Of a DNA stretch of 64,000 bases, positions 1 through 8,032 are shown in pieces. Below the pieces are notes generated by a model, which was not told the origin of the DNA, made no database searches, and saw nothing but the letters and a program-made list of their open reading frames with translations. Source of the stretch: CAVVIO01 sp963748095 (lineage in GTDB: Bacteria > Bacteroidota > Bacteroidia > Bacteroidales > UBA10428); NCBI GenBank assembly GCA_963748095.1, contig CAVVIO010000019.1:62001-126000 (forward strand), given 5' to 3'. Each line of letters starts with the position of its first letter. Positions within the stretch are counted from its first letter, which is position 1. A program made the translations under genes and the position numbers.

Positions 1-159
1 GCGGGTAACGGAATAGTAAAAGTAACGGACGAGAATAACAAGTACCAGCAGATTCAGACCGAACCGGGCGGTAAGGGCCCATAAGCCATGCGGATTAGTC
101 AACGCTGTTGCTATAGATTCAGACCCGCTGGCGGCCAGGGTTATCATAGTGTGGATCAT
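1..159 (-). CDS. DUF4956 family membrane protein (N-terminal fragment)
   Basis: The reverse-strand reading frame runs off the left edge, so only the first 53 codons are present. They give a short polar N-terminus and then a hydrophobic segment at about residues 33-50 (core FGLNLLVLVILVRYFYY). DUF4956 proteins are multi-pass membrane proteins of unknown function that are often encoded directly after VTC-domain genes, as here; the call rests on that helix and on position. The ATG at 159 was chosen over the in-frame ATG at 147. Starting at 159, it overlaps the end of the VTC gene by 41 bp in another frame, which suggests translational coupling. Confidence 0.6.
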   Translation of the reverse strand, partial: MIHTMITLAASGSESIATALTNPHGLWALTARFGLNLLVLVILVRYFYYSVTR

Positions 160-904
160 TGTTCAGTTTATTAATGAGTACTATTATCTCCTTAAAATTA
201 TTGTATTTTAAACGATTATCTGTCAATACCCGGCCAATACAATATTTACTCAGTTTTTCCGGGTAAATCTTCAGATGATGCATCATGCCTGTAAATGCCG
301 ATTTTCCGGTAAGGGAATTCCGTTTCACTTCGGCAACAGCCAGATTTGGGAATCCGGTTTTCAAAGATCCATGTTCAAAGTTCAGATCGAAATCAATCGT
401 TACCCTTTCTTCCGTAAGGTTGCTCGCCAGCGTAATACGGTGAAACTTTGTGGTTAATTTGGGTGTCAGTTCTCCAGAATCAAACGGAGCATTCTCCCGG
501 ATGAAAGATGCAGAACGACTTGATAATTCATGTTCTATACGTTCCGTTTTCATGCGTTTCTTAACGGTGCGGTAGGTATTGGTCTTATACTTTACTTCTA
601 GGTAAGTCAACCCGGCCGGAAGATATTCTCTGAAACGGATCTTGCATCGGTTCAGTTTACCATTATGATGGTCGAGGTACATGCGGTTGTCCGGTGTATC
701 GAAATACAGGGTTTGATAGGGAAATATACGGGCATTTTCAACTACCAGGGCACGGTAATCCTTTGATGTCATCGCAAGTATTTCAGATAATTGCCTATGT
801 CGAAAAATAAATTTTGTGTCTGTCCGCTCCGTCAATGGAACGGCATCCATCCTGCTCAGTGAAATGGGCTGGTATCTGTTCAGTATATTACTTATTTCTT
901 CCAA
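119..904 (-). CDS. VTC domain-containing polyphosphate polymerase-like protein
   Basis: This 261-residue protein has the layout of the VTC/triphosphate tunnel fold. It has an early T-E-R-x-D-x-K-F-x-F stretch (about residues 25-35), a YFDT motif (about 67-70), basic RxKIRFREY residues (about 86-94), an E-x-K-Y-K strand (about 103-107), and a late AVAEVKR strand (about 189-195). In yeast Vtc4 this fold makes polyphosphate from ATP; bacterial stand-alone versions paired with DUF4956 proteins are poorly characterised. The basic and acidic tunnel residues are present, so a nucleotide or polyphosphate role is likely, but the substrate is inferred. It is cotranscribed with the downstream DUF4956 gene. 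The ATG at 904 is the only sensible start. Confidence 0.85.
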   Translation of the reverse strand: MEEISNILNRYQPISLSRMDAVPLTERTDTKFIFRHRQLSEILAMTSKDYRALVVENARIFPYQTLYFDTPDNRMYLDHHNGKLNRCKIRFREYLPAGLTYLEVKYKTNTYRTVKKRMKTERIEHELSSRSASFIRENAPFDSGELTPKLTTKFHRITLASNLTEERVTIDFDLNFEHGSLKTGFPNLAVAEVKRNSLTGKSAFTGMMHHLKIYPEKLSKYCIGRVLTDNRLKYNNFKEIIVLINKLNNDPHYDNPGRQRV

Positions 905-1206
905 AGCAGACAGTATTTTTTACAGGGTGAAATTTATGAAATTTCGGGGACAGGGCTTTTAAAATCTGTTTTAAATCTTTTATACAGACGTTATTTACTA
1001 TTTATTGATGAAGAGATTGTTTGTTGTAAAAATACAAAGTAAACACTCATTGATATAATTTACGGCCAGTTTAAAATGACTATAACGACATCTGTATTTA
1101 TTATTTTATAAATTACTCCCTTCAATGCTGTAAGGTTTAATACTAATTTTTTTAGCTTTACAGCCTTAAAAACAAATTGTAAAACAGATAAAAACGAAAT
1201 AATTTC
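905..1206. other. AT-rich divergent intergenic region
   Basis: No gene was found between the divergent VTC and rubredoxin genes. A 7-bp inverted repeat (GCTGTAA ... TTACAGC, about 1126-1165) with a long T-rich loop lies about 40 bp upstream of the rubredoxin ATG. It could be regulatory, but nothing supports a specific class. Confidence 0.4.
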
Positions 1207-1368
1207 ATGAAAAAATATCAATGCACCGTATGCGGATTTGTATACGACCCCGAAGAAGGCGATCCTGATGGAGGAATACCTCCGGGAACACCCTTCGAAG
1301 ATATCCCTGATGACTGGGTCTGCCCTGTTTGCGGCGTTTCGAAAGAGGATTTTGAACCGGTGGATTAA
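1207..1368 (+). CDS. Rubredoxin
   Basis: This is a 53-residue electron carrier binding one iron through four cysteines. The two knuckles CTVCG (Cys6, Cys9) and CPVCG (Cys39, Cys42) have the canonical CxxCG spacing, separated by 29 residues. The usual YDPEEGDPDGGIPPGT loop and the DDWVCP segment are also present. Length matches the family (52-55 aa). It stands alone between divergent and convergent neighbours, so its partner is not indicated. In anaerobes rubredoxins feed oxygen or superoxide reductases; here that is only family knowledge. The start is the ATG at 1207; no other frame in this stretch is credible. Confidence 0.97.
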   Translation: MKKYQCTVCGFVYDPEEGDPDGGIPPGTPFEDIPDDWVCPVCGVSKEDFEPVD

Positions 1369-1396
1369 AAAGGATGAACAGGTTTCAATTAAGGAA

Positions 1397-1521
1397 TGTC
1401 ATGCTGAACCTACCTGTCTACAGCAGGTAGGCCTATCTGCTTCAGTCAGTCAATATTCAAGCATCTCTTTGATAGTATATGCTTGTTAAGTATAGATCCT
1501 TCGCTATCGCACAGGATGACA
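1397..1521. repeat. MITE-like palindromic intergenic element (125 bp)
   Basis: The ends form a 10-bp imperfect terminal inverted repeat, TGTCATGCTG at the left and CAGGATGACA at the right (one mismatch). Inside, an 8-bp stem CCTACCTG (1409-1416) / CAGGTAGG (1424-1431) forms a hairpin. Gene-free elements ending in GGATGACA-type inverted repeats are common dispersed intergenic repeats in Bacteroidota genomes. It lies between the rubredoxin and pepD stop codons. Confidence 0.55.
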
Positions 1522-1569
1522 GAAAATGAGGCAGCTCAGATTTTTTATACTTCAGATATATTTTAACTT

Positions 1570-3024
1570 TTATTTAATATTCTTCAACACCTCCAACAGT
1601 AACTTCCAGAATTTCTCTGCTGTTTCGATATTCAACCGTTCATCAGGTGAATGTGCTCCCAGAATTGTTGGGCCAAAGGAAATCATGTCCAGTTCCGGAT
1701 ACTTTTCGAGGAAAAGGCCACATTCCAGTCCGGCATGAATAGCCCTTACCACGGGTTTGTTACCGAACAGTTTTACATAAAGCGATTCTGTAAGTTTAAC
1801 CAACGGTGAATCCGGATTAGGCGACCAGCCCGGGTAACCGCCCGAATGTTCCACAGTTGCCTTTACCAGTGAAAAAACACTGCTGACACGATTGGCGATA
1901 TCCGTACGAGCACTTTCCACCGAGCTGCGCTGACTGGTAGTAATCTGAATCTGATTGCTTTCAAGGAATTTCACTGAAGCCAGATTAGTTGATGTCTCCA
2001 CCAGTCCGGCTATAGCCTGGCTCATGCTTATTACCCCGTGCGGACAGGCATACAATACATTTAACAAACGTTTTGCCGGTTTTCCCGAAAGTACCTTATC
2101 GGGAAGGTCAGCTGCTTCGATGGTAATCTTTAGTGCCGGTTCGGCGATCTTAAATTCATTTTTAATAGCATCAGCCAGTATGTTCATCAACGTGATCACA
2201 TCTTTTGCCAGCCGTTCCTTTACGGTGATCAGGGCATTCGCCTCCCGCGGTATGGCATTGCGCAGGTTACCTCCTTCGAAAGTGGCAATTCTTATCCCAT
2301 GATCCTTGTTGGCTTGCCAGAGCAAGCGGTTTAATATTTTAATGGAATTTCCCCGGCCTTTCTGGATATCATCACCCGAGTGGCCTCCTGTAAGTCCCGA
2401 TACGGAAACCCGGAATGCCACCGAATCTTCCGGAACAGAACGTGTTTTATAATTTAAAATGGCCACAGTGTCAATTCCTCCGGCACAACCGATAAACAAC
2501 TCCCCTTCGTCTTCCGAATCGAGGTTGATCAGTATTTTACTTTTGAAAAATCCTTCCTTCAGGTTAAAAGCCCCTGTAAGTCCGGTTTCTTCGTCAACAG
2601 TAAACAGGCATTCCAGCGGACCGTGAGCGACAGTGTCATCGGCCAGAATAGCCAGTTGGGCAGCAATACCGATACCATCGTCAGCGCCCAGGGTGGTACC
2701 TTTTGCCTTTACCCATTCCCCGTCGATATACGGTTGTATGGGGTCCTTCTCAAAATCGTGTTTGCTGTCACTGTTCTTTTCACCTACCATATCCATATGG
2801 CTTTGCAATACCACAGGTGGTATTTTTTCATAACCTTTTGTAGCGGCTTTCGCAATCATTACATTTCCCGAATCATCTCTATTGGTTTCCAGTCCGTGCT
2901 GTTTACCAAAGTTCACGATGTATTCCGATATTTTTTCTTCTTTTTTCGATGGACGGGGTATCTGACAGATTTCTTCAAAATATTTCCAGAGAAGAGATGG
3001 TTGCAGTTCACTTATGTTTTTCAT
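1570..3024 (-). CDS. pepD: Aminoacyl-histidine dipeptidase (peptidase M20C, PepD)
   Basis: This 484-residue cytosolic metallopeptidase probably hydrolyses Xaa-His and other dipeptides. The di-zinc site of the M20 family is intact: His76 and Asp78 in SHMDMVG, bridging Asp115 in LGADDGIG, catalytic Glu145 and metal ligand Glu146 in DEETG, and a C-terminal HAGLECG with the last histidine. The GGHSGDDI motif belongs to the lid/dimerisation domain. Length equals the family norm (480-490 aa) and there is no signal peptide. It is monocistronic, reads toward rubredoxin and is divergent from the SLC13 transporter gene. Confidence 0.95.
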   Translation of the reverse strand: MKNISELQPSLLWKYFEEICQIPRPSKKEEKISEYIVNFGKQHGLETNRDDSGNVMIAKAATKGYEKIPPVVLQSHMDMVGEKNSDSKHDFEKDPIQPYIDGEWVKAKGTTLGADDGIGIAAQLAILADDTVAHGPLECLFTVDEETGLTGAFNLKEGFFKSKILINLDSEDEGELFIGCAGGIDTVAILNYKTRSVPEDSVAFRVSVSGLTGGHSGDDIQKGRGNSIKILNRLLWQANKDHGIRIATFEGGNLRNAIPREANALITVKERLAKDVITLMNILADAIKNEFKIAEPALKITIEAADLPDKVLSGKPAKRLLNVLYACPHGVISMSQAIAGLVETSTNLASVKFLESNQIQITTSQRSSVESARTDIANRVSSVFSLVKATVEHSGGYPGWSPNPDSPLVKLTESLYVKLFGNKPVVRAIHAGLECGLFLEKYPELDMISFGPTILGAHSPDERLNIETAEKFWKLLLEVLKNIK

Positions 3025-3185
3025 ATCCGATAAGAAGTATTTATTATATAAATTGTGTTTCCTGAAACGAAGATAATGAAAAAATGGCTAGGATGAATGA
3101 TGCAGGGAGATGCTATTTTTGAAATTAAGACCTTCCCGATTATATATAAACTGGTAGTGAAGTTTAAATCAACCGTTCCTAATTG

Positions 3186-3216
3186 TTTGCAATTGAAAGA
3201 TTATTTTATACTTTCG
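3186..3216 (+). promoter_or_regulatory. Candidate Bacteroidota-type promoter of the SLC13-cysQ operon
   Basis: TTTG (3186-3189) and TACTTTCG (3209-3216) are separated by 19 bp. The Bacteroidota housekeeping consensus is TTTG, 19-21 bp, TAnnTTTG, so one base of the -7 box differs. It lies 59 bp upstream of the transporter ATG. Confidence 0.4.
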
Positions 3217-3274
3217 TTCTGCAACCTAAATTAAGAAAAAGAAAGCACGATTACGTTCTTTCCGAACAGTTTAT

Positions 3275-5053
3275 ATGATTAGCTTCGACCTCATACTTGT
3301 ATTTATCGTCCTGGTTTTTATCATTGTTTCCCTGTACATGGAAATACTGGGAGCGTCCTTTACCTTTATGATCGGGGTTATTGTACTGGGATTATTCGGA
3401 GTACTTACCCCCAGGGAGATAATCAGTGGTTTTGCAAACGACCAGGTTGCCGTAGTGATCATGCTGCTGGTACTGGGTGATATTTTTCGAAAAACATCCG
3501 TTATCGAAAATGTATTTGACCGGTTGTTCCGTTCGGCACGCAGTTACAAAGGATTTCTCAGCAGGATGACACTGATCGTTTCTGCATTTTCAGCCTTTCT
3601 GAACAACACACCGCTGGTGGCGATCATGATGCCCTATGTTTATAGCTGGTGCAAAAAGAATAATATTTCCCCTTCCAAGTTCCTGATACCTCTTTCGTAT
3701 GCGGCCATCCTGGGCGGATCGGTCACACTCATCGGTACCTCTACCAACCTCATCGTAAACAGTATGGTGGAAGAGCAAAAAGTGATCTCCAACCTGCATT
3801 CCCTGCAGATGTTCGATTTTGTATGGGTAGGACTGCCCATGGTATTTATCGGATTTTTGTACCTGATGTTTTTCGGTGACCGTATTTTACCCAATCATGA
3901 GGACCTTATCGATAAGTTCAAAAAACAATCGCGCGAATACGTAGTCGAAGCCAAAGTACGTAACAATTCGCATCTGATTGGGAAGACAATAAAAGAAGCA
4001 GGACTGCGCAACATCGAGGGACTGTACCTGGTAGAGATATTAAGACGGTCCTTCACAATATCCCCGGTAACATCCGACATAATGCTCGACCGCGGTGACA
4101 TCCTGGTTTTTGCGGGTGAGACCGACCAAATTCTCGATCTGATAAGTTCAAAATCGGGTCTTATCCTCCCTGAAGTGGGGATGCTCTCCAGGAAAAAAAA
4201 GGCGGAAGTGGTAGAGATCGTTGTCTCCCAGAATTCTGCCCTTATAAATAAAATGGTGAAAAATTTTAATTTCAGGGGAAGTTACGATGCCGCTGTTCTG
4301 GCGGTTCACCGTAATGGTGAAAGAATTGATGGAAAGATCGGGAAAGTGGTACTAAGGGCAGGAGATGTTTTGCTGTTATATACCGGCGAAGATTTTATCA
4401 GTCGTACGAACAACACCCAGGATTTTTATTTTATATCGAAAGTACGAGATTTTGTAAAGCTCGAATGGTACAAAATAGCCATTCTTTTCGGAGGGACCTT
4501 CCTGGCTATCCTATTGTCCGTATTTCATATTATGTCGCTGTTTATGGGACTGATCATTGTAATCCTGGCTTCCCTTGCCTTAAAGATTACAAATCCGAAG
4601 GACCTGCCAAAAAGTGTCGATTACAACCTGGCGATGATCATTGTACTATCACTGGCCCTGGGCACTGCAATGATCAAATCGGGCGCCGCTGTATTGGTTG
4701 CCAATGCAATCATTACTGTTTTTATGCCAATGGGGAAAATCGGGGTTTTATTTGGTCTTTACCTGGTTACCACTATACTGGCAGCTTACATTACCAACAA
4801 AGCAGCAGTGGGCCTTATTTTTCCCATAGCTATTACCATGGCACAAAACCTCGATATTAACGCCATGCCTTTTGTGCTGACAGTGGCATACGGCGCTGCT
4901 GCCAATTTCATGACCCCCATCGGTTATCAGACCAACCTGATGGTTTACGGTCCTGGAGGGTATTCCTTTAAGGACTTTTTTAAGATCGGGTTTCCGCTTA
5001 CGATTATTTATATGATTGTAACAGTTACTATCCTTACCCTGGTATATTTCTGA
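3275..5053 (+). CDS. SLC13-family permease with two TrkA-C (RCK_C) domains
   Basis: This is a 592-residue inner-membrane transporter. Hydrophobic helices fill residues 1-200 and 405-590, and the central loop (about 210-390) carries two RCK_C regulatory domains. SLC13 motifs are visible: the NNTPLVAIMMP helix near residue 110, SGG-like GGSVTLIGTSTNL near 150, and the symmetric NFMTPIGYQTNLMVYGPGGY near 547-566. Family members with this TrkA-C architecture transport sulfate and other anions. Coupling to cysQ, 4 bp downstream, supports sulfate or another sulfur oxyanion, which is inference. Start at ATG 3275; the product begins with a hydrophobic helix. Confidence 0.88.
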   Translation: MISFDLILVFIVLVFIIVSLYMEILGASFTFMIGVIVLGLFGVLTPREIISGFANDQVAVVIMLLVLGDIFRKTSVIENVFDRLFRSARSYKGFLSRMTLIVSAFSAFLNNTPLVAIMMPYVYSWCKKNNISPSKFLIPLSYAAILGGSVTLIGTSTNLIVNSMVEEQKVISNLHSLQMFDFVWVGLPMVFIGFLYLMFFGDRILPNHEDLIDKFKKQSREYVVEAKVRNNSHLIGKTIKEAGLRNIEGLYLVEILRRSFTISPVTSDIMLDRGDILVFAGETDQILDLISSKSGLILPEVGMLSRKKKAEVVEIVVSQNSALINKMVKNFNFRGSYDAAVLAVHRNGERIDGKIGKVVLRAGDVLLLYTGEDFISRTNNTQDFYFISKVRDFVKLEWYKIAILFGGTFLAILLSVFHIMSLFMGLIIVILASLALKITNPKDLPKSVDYNLAMIIVLSLALGTAMIKSGAAVLVANAIITVFMPMGKIGVLFGLYLVTTILAAYITNKAAVGLIFPIAITMAQNLDINAMPFVLTVAYGAAANFMTPIGYQTNLMVYGPGGYSFKDFFKIGFPLTIIYMIVTVTILTLVYF

Positions 5054-5057
5054 TAAT

Positions 5058-5879
5058 ATGAACAACCGCATGGGTGATAAAACGAAATGGTTAGAAACTG
5101 CAATTGAAGCAGCCTTAAAAGCCGGCAAAGCAATTCTGAAAGTATATGACAATTTACATATAGAGGTTCATTTAAAATCCGACCAGTCTCCCCTTACACT
5201 GGCAGATCTGAATGCTCATCGTACCATCCTCTCTGTTTTAAAAAATACGGATTTACCAGTCTTAAGCGAAGAAGGAAAAGATATTCCGTATGATACACGA
5301 AAAGAATGGAAACGTTTCTGGATGGTCGATCCGCTGGATGGGACAAAGGAATTTATTAAGCGAAACGGTGAATTCACTGTTAACATAGCACTTATAGAGA
5401 AAAACAAACCCGTTTTGGGAGTGATCTTTACACCGGTGACGGATGAATTATTCATCGGTGACAAGATATTGGGTGCTTATAAATTTAAAGATGTGAGTGA
5501 TTACATTGAAGAAAAAGTTAATTTAAATTCGCTGTTAAAAAAGGGCATTCACCTTCCTGTGAAAAACAAGGGTACTTCATTTATAATCGCCGGGAGCCGG
5601 TCTCATTTATCAGGAGAAACTCAGGATTATATAAACAAGTTAATGGCCGAGCATCCCGGTTCCAGCATGATCTCACGCGGGAGTTCTCTGAAACTTTGCC
5701 TGGTGGCCGAAGGTTATGCCGATATCTACCCGCGACTGGCCCCTACCATGGAATGGGATACCGCAGCCGGTCAGGCTATTGTGGATGCTGCCGGTTTCAG
5801 AATAATCGATTTCCACACCGGCAAACCCTTACAATATAACAAGGAAGACCTGAGGAATCCCTCGTTTGTAGTCGGATAA
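5058..5879 (+). CDS. cysQ: 3'(2'),5'-bisphosphate nucleotidase CysQ
   Basis: A 273-residue Mg-dependent phosphatase that removes 3'-phosphoadenosine 5'-phosphate formed in sulfate assimilation. The inositol-monophosphatase-fold signature is complete: Glu71-Glu72 in LSEEGK, the metal site DPLDGT (Asp91, Asp94), and the C-terminal WDTAAGQAI motif. Length fits CysQ (about 250-275 aa). It begins 4 bp after the transporter stop, so the two are almost certainly one operon; sulfate uptake plus PAP recycling is a coherent pair. An alternative ATG at 5070 would remove four residues. General inositol phosphatase activity is the less likely alternative. Confidence 0.93.
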   Translation: MNNRMGDKTKWLETAIEAALKAGKAILKVYDNLHIEVHLKSDQSPLTLADLNAHRTILSVLKNTDLPVLSEEGKDIPYDTRKEWKRFWMVDPLDGTKEFIKRNGEFTVNIALIEKNKPVLGVIFTPVTDELFIGDKILGAYKFKDVSDYIEEKVNLNSLLKKGIHLPVKNKGTSFIIAGSRSHLSGETQDYINKLMAEHPGSSMISRGSSLKLCLVAEGYADIYPRLAPTMEWDTAAGQAIVDAAGFRIIDFHTGKPLQYNKEDLRNPSFVVG

Positions 5880-6054
5880 ATTCAATCAATAGTCTGCGTC
5901 TAATTAAAACTGTTTGAAAAGAATCCGCCTCTTTTTTATTAAAATTTAACAGTTTGAGATAAAATTATCCTTAAATAATCTTTCAATTTATCTTAATTTT
6001 GGCCGGGAAGCCGGGACAAAATAACCGGCGTTCATTTTAATAACCAATTATTTC

Positions 6055-7887
6055 ATGAAAGAAAGGGTAAAGTTCTTTATCGGCTATTCGTTATTCTGGA
6101 TGGCCTATTTCACATTAATCCGGTTGATGTTTTTGATTTATCAGTTTCGGTTATCTCTTCATTTAAGTATAATCGACTGGTTCAGGGTGCTCATTCATGG
6201 CATACCACTGGACCTGTCAGTATTGGGATACGTGTTGATCATCCCTGTGCTTTTACTGATATTCACCGGTTTTTACAAGAATAATGTCCTCTATCATGCA
6301 CTCAAAGTATATACCATATTATTACTGACGGTTTTTTCAATACTCGTTGTAATCGATCTGGAATTATACCGCAACTGGAGGTTCAGGCTCGACAGTACAC
6401 CGCTTTTATATATAAACAAGCCTAAAGAAATGCTGGCCTCCTCCCAGTGGTATATCATCCTGCTCGGAATTGTTTTAATGGCAGCATTAATCACTTTTTC
6501 CGTGTGGATGTATAATAAATATGTAGGCGCTATCATCCGGAAACTCCCTTCGGGAGGATGGTTGTCACCGTTGATATTCCTGATAGTGCTTCCGTCGTTG
6601 ATACTGCCTATTCGCGGAGGTCTCGACACATCACCCATTAACGTGGCTACGGTATATTTCAGTAAAAATATTTTCGCAAACCATGCAGCTATCAACGTAC
6701 TTTGGAATTTTGGAAATTCTCTAACCTTCAATGAACTGAAGAGTAATCCGTACACATTCTTTTCCAATCAGAAAGCTGAGAAATATTTCTCAACAGTGGA
6801 AAATGAGCCGGAATCACCTCCCCCGTCTTTATTGAAAGTTAAAAAACCAAATATTGTACTACTGATTTTTGAAAGTCTTACATCAAAGGTAATAGAACCG
6901 TTAGGGGGAATTCCGGGAGTTATGCCTAATTTTAACAAGCTTACCAAAGAAGGTGTCTTTTTCACGAATATGATAGCCAGTGGTGATCGCTCCGATAAAG
7001 GCATTGTAGCCATATTGAGCGGGTACCCGTCCCTGGGTGTAACTGCCATTATGAAATTCCCTAAAAAAACACAGACACTTCCTTTTTTGTCGCGTAGCCT
7101 TGCCGCTGAAGGATATACTTCTACTTTTTATTATGGTGGGGATATTAATTTTTTCAACCTGAGAACCTATATGATCAATGGTGGTTTTAATAAGATCATA
7201 TACAGGGATGATTTTGACAGATCCGAAGATGAATCAAGCTGGGGGGTTCCCGATCAGTTTGTTTTTTCACGAGTGGCTGACGATATTGAAAAAGAAAAGG
7301 GACCGTTTTTTAAGGTGTTTTTCACACTAAGCAATCATGAACCCTTTGATGTGCCCATGAAAACTGTGATACCAGGTATGGATGGTGACAGTAAATTTTG
7401 CAATGCTTCCTACTATGTAGATAAATGCCTGGGCGATTTTATTTCACGATTAAAGAAAAGTCCGAAATGGGACAGTACGTTGATTGTGATGATTGCCGAT
7501 CATGGAAGTCCAATACCCGGAAATACTGCCTATACTGCTTTGAAAAAATTCACCATTCCTATGTTATGGGTAGGTGGTGCATTGAAAAAAGACAGTGTTG
7601 TAGCCAAATATGCTTCGCAGGTCGATTTATCAAGAACACTACTGGATCAACTCGGGCTACCGGCTACCGGTTACCACTTCAGCAAAGATATATTATCCCC
7701 CAATTCCCTGTCGTATGCTGTTTACGCTTATAGCGGGGGATTTGCCTATATTTCCGACAGTGTTAAATTCAATTATGACCTTGATGTTAAGAAACCGGCA
7801 GTAGTGGAAGGAACTCCGTCTGACTCAACGGTCGATTTTGCAAAAGGATACATGCAGGTGCTTTACAATGATTTTCTTTCAAGGTAA
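6055..7887 (+). CDS. LTA synthase/sulfatase-family membrane phosphotransferase
   Basis: This 610-residue protein has five or so N-terminal transmembrane helices (residues 1-210) followed by a periplasmic alkaline-phosphatase-superfamily domain (about 260-600). The metal site is visible as FES near residue 272 and ADHGSP near 481-486, with HEPF near 428. The motif where the nucleophile is expected reads SGDRSDKG (about 307-314), with Ser where related Bacteroidota proteins usually have Thr. In Gram-negative bacteria such proteins add phosphoglycerol or phosphoethanolamine to glycans or lipids; the acceptor here is unknown. The gene is monocistronic and converges on the GH9 gene. Confidence 0.85.
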   Translation: MKERVKFFIGYSLFWMAYFTLIRLMFLIYQFRLSLHLSIIDWFRVLIHGIPLDLSVLGYVLIIPVLLLIFTGFYKNNVLYHALKVYTILLLTVFSILVVIDLELYRNWRFRLDSTPLLYINKPKEMLASSQWYIILLGIVLMAALITFSVWMYNKYVGAIIRKLPSGGWLSPLIFLIVLPSLILPIRGGLDTSPINVATVYFSKNIFANHAAINVLWNFGNSLTFNELKSNPYTFFSNQKAEKYFSTVENEPESPPPSLLKVKKPNIVLLIFESLTSKVIEPLGGIPGVMPNFNKLTKEGVFFTNMIASGDRSDKGIVAILSGYPSLGVTAIMKFPKKTQTLPFLSRSLAAEGYTSTFYYGGDINFFNLRTYMINGGFNKIIYRDDFDRSEDESSWGVPDQFVFSRVADDIEKEKGPFFKVFFTLSNHEPFDVPMKTVIPGMDGDSKFCNASYYVDKCLGDFISRLKKSPKWDSTLIVMIADHGSPIPGNTAYTALKKFTIPMLWVGGALKKDSVVAKYASQVDLSRTLLDQLGLPATGYHFSKDILSPNSLSYAVYAYSGGFAYISDSVKFNYDLDVKKPAVVEGTPSDSTVDFAKGYMQVLYNDFLSR

Positions 7888-8032
7888 ACGGAAATTGTTA
7901 CAAGATTGCTAAAACAGTTATCAATCTTAGCTTAAAATAAAATATGGAATAACCAGCACCAAAGAAATTCCACCTTTCTTAATCCTTGATATTGTTATAA
8001 TTCAATAATCTCAAAGACGATTAAAAGGTTTA

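Noticed and set aside
1238..1489. 83-codon forward ORF
   Set aside because: It is out of frame with the rubredoxin gene, whose two CxxCG motifs are unmistakable, and runs on into the MITE-like repeat.
5880..6054. Inverted repeat AAACTGTT/AACAGTTT after cysQ as a terminator
   Set aside because: The loop is almost 40 bases and no U-tract follows the stem.
7902..7928. Hairpin AAGATTG/CAATCTT after the LTA-synthase-like gene
   Set aside because: Only a 7-bp AT-rich stem with a weak downstream tract; too weak to annotate as a terminator.
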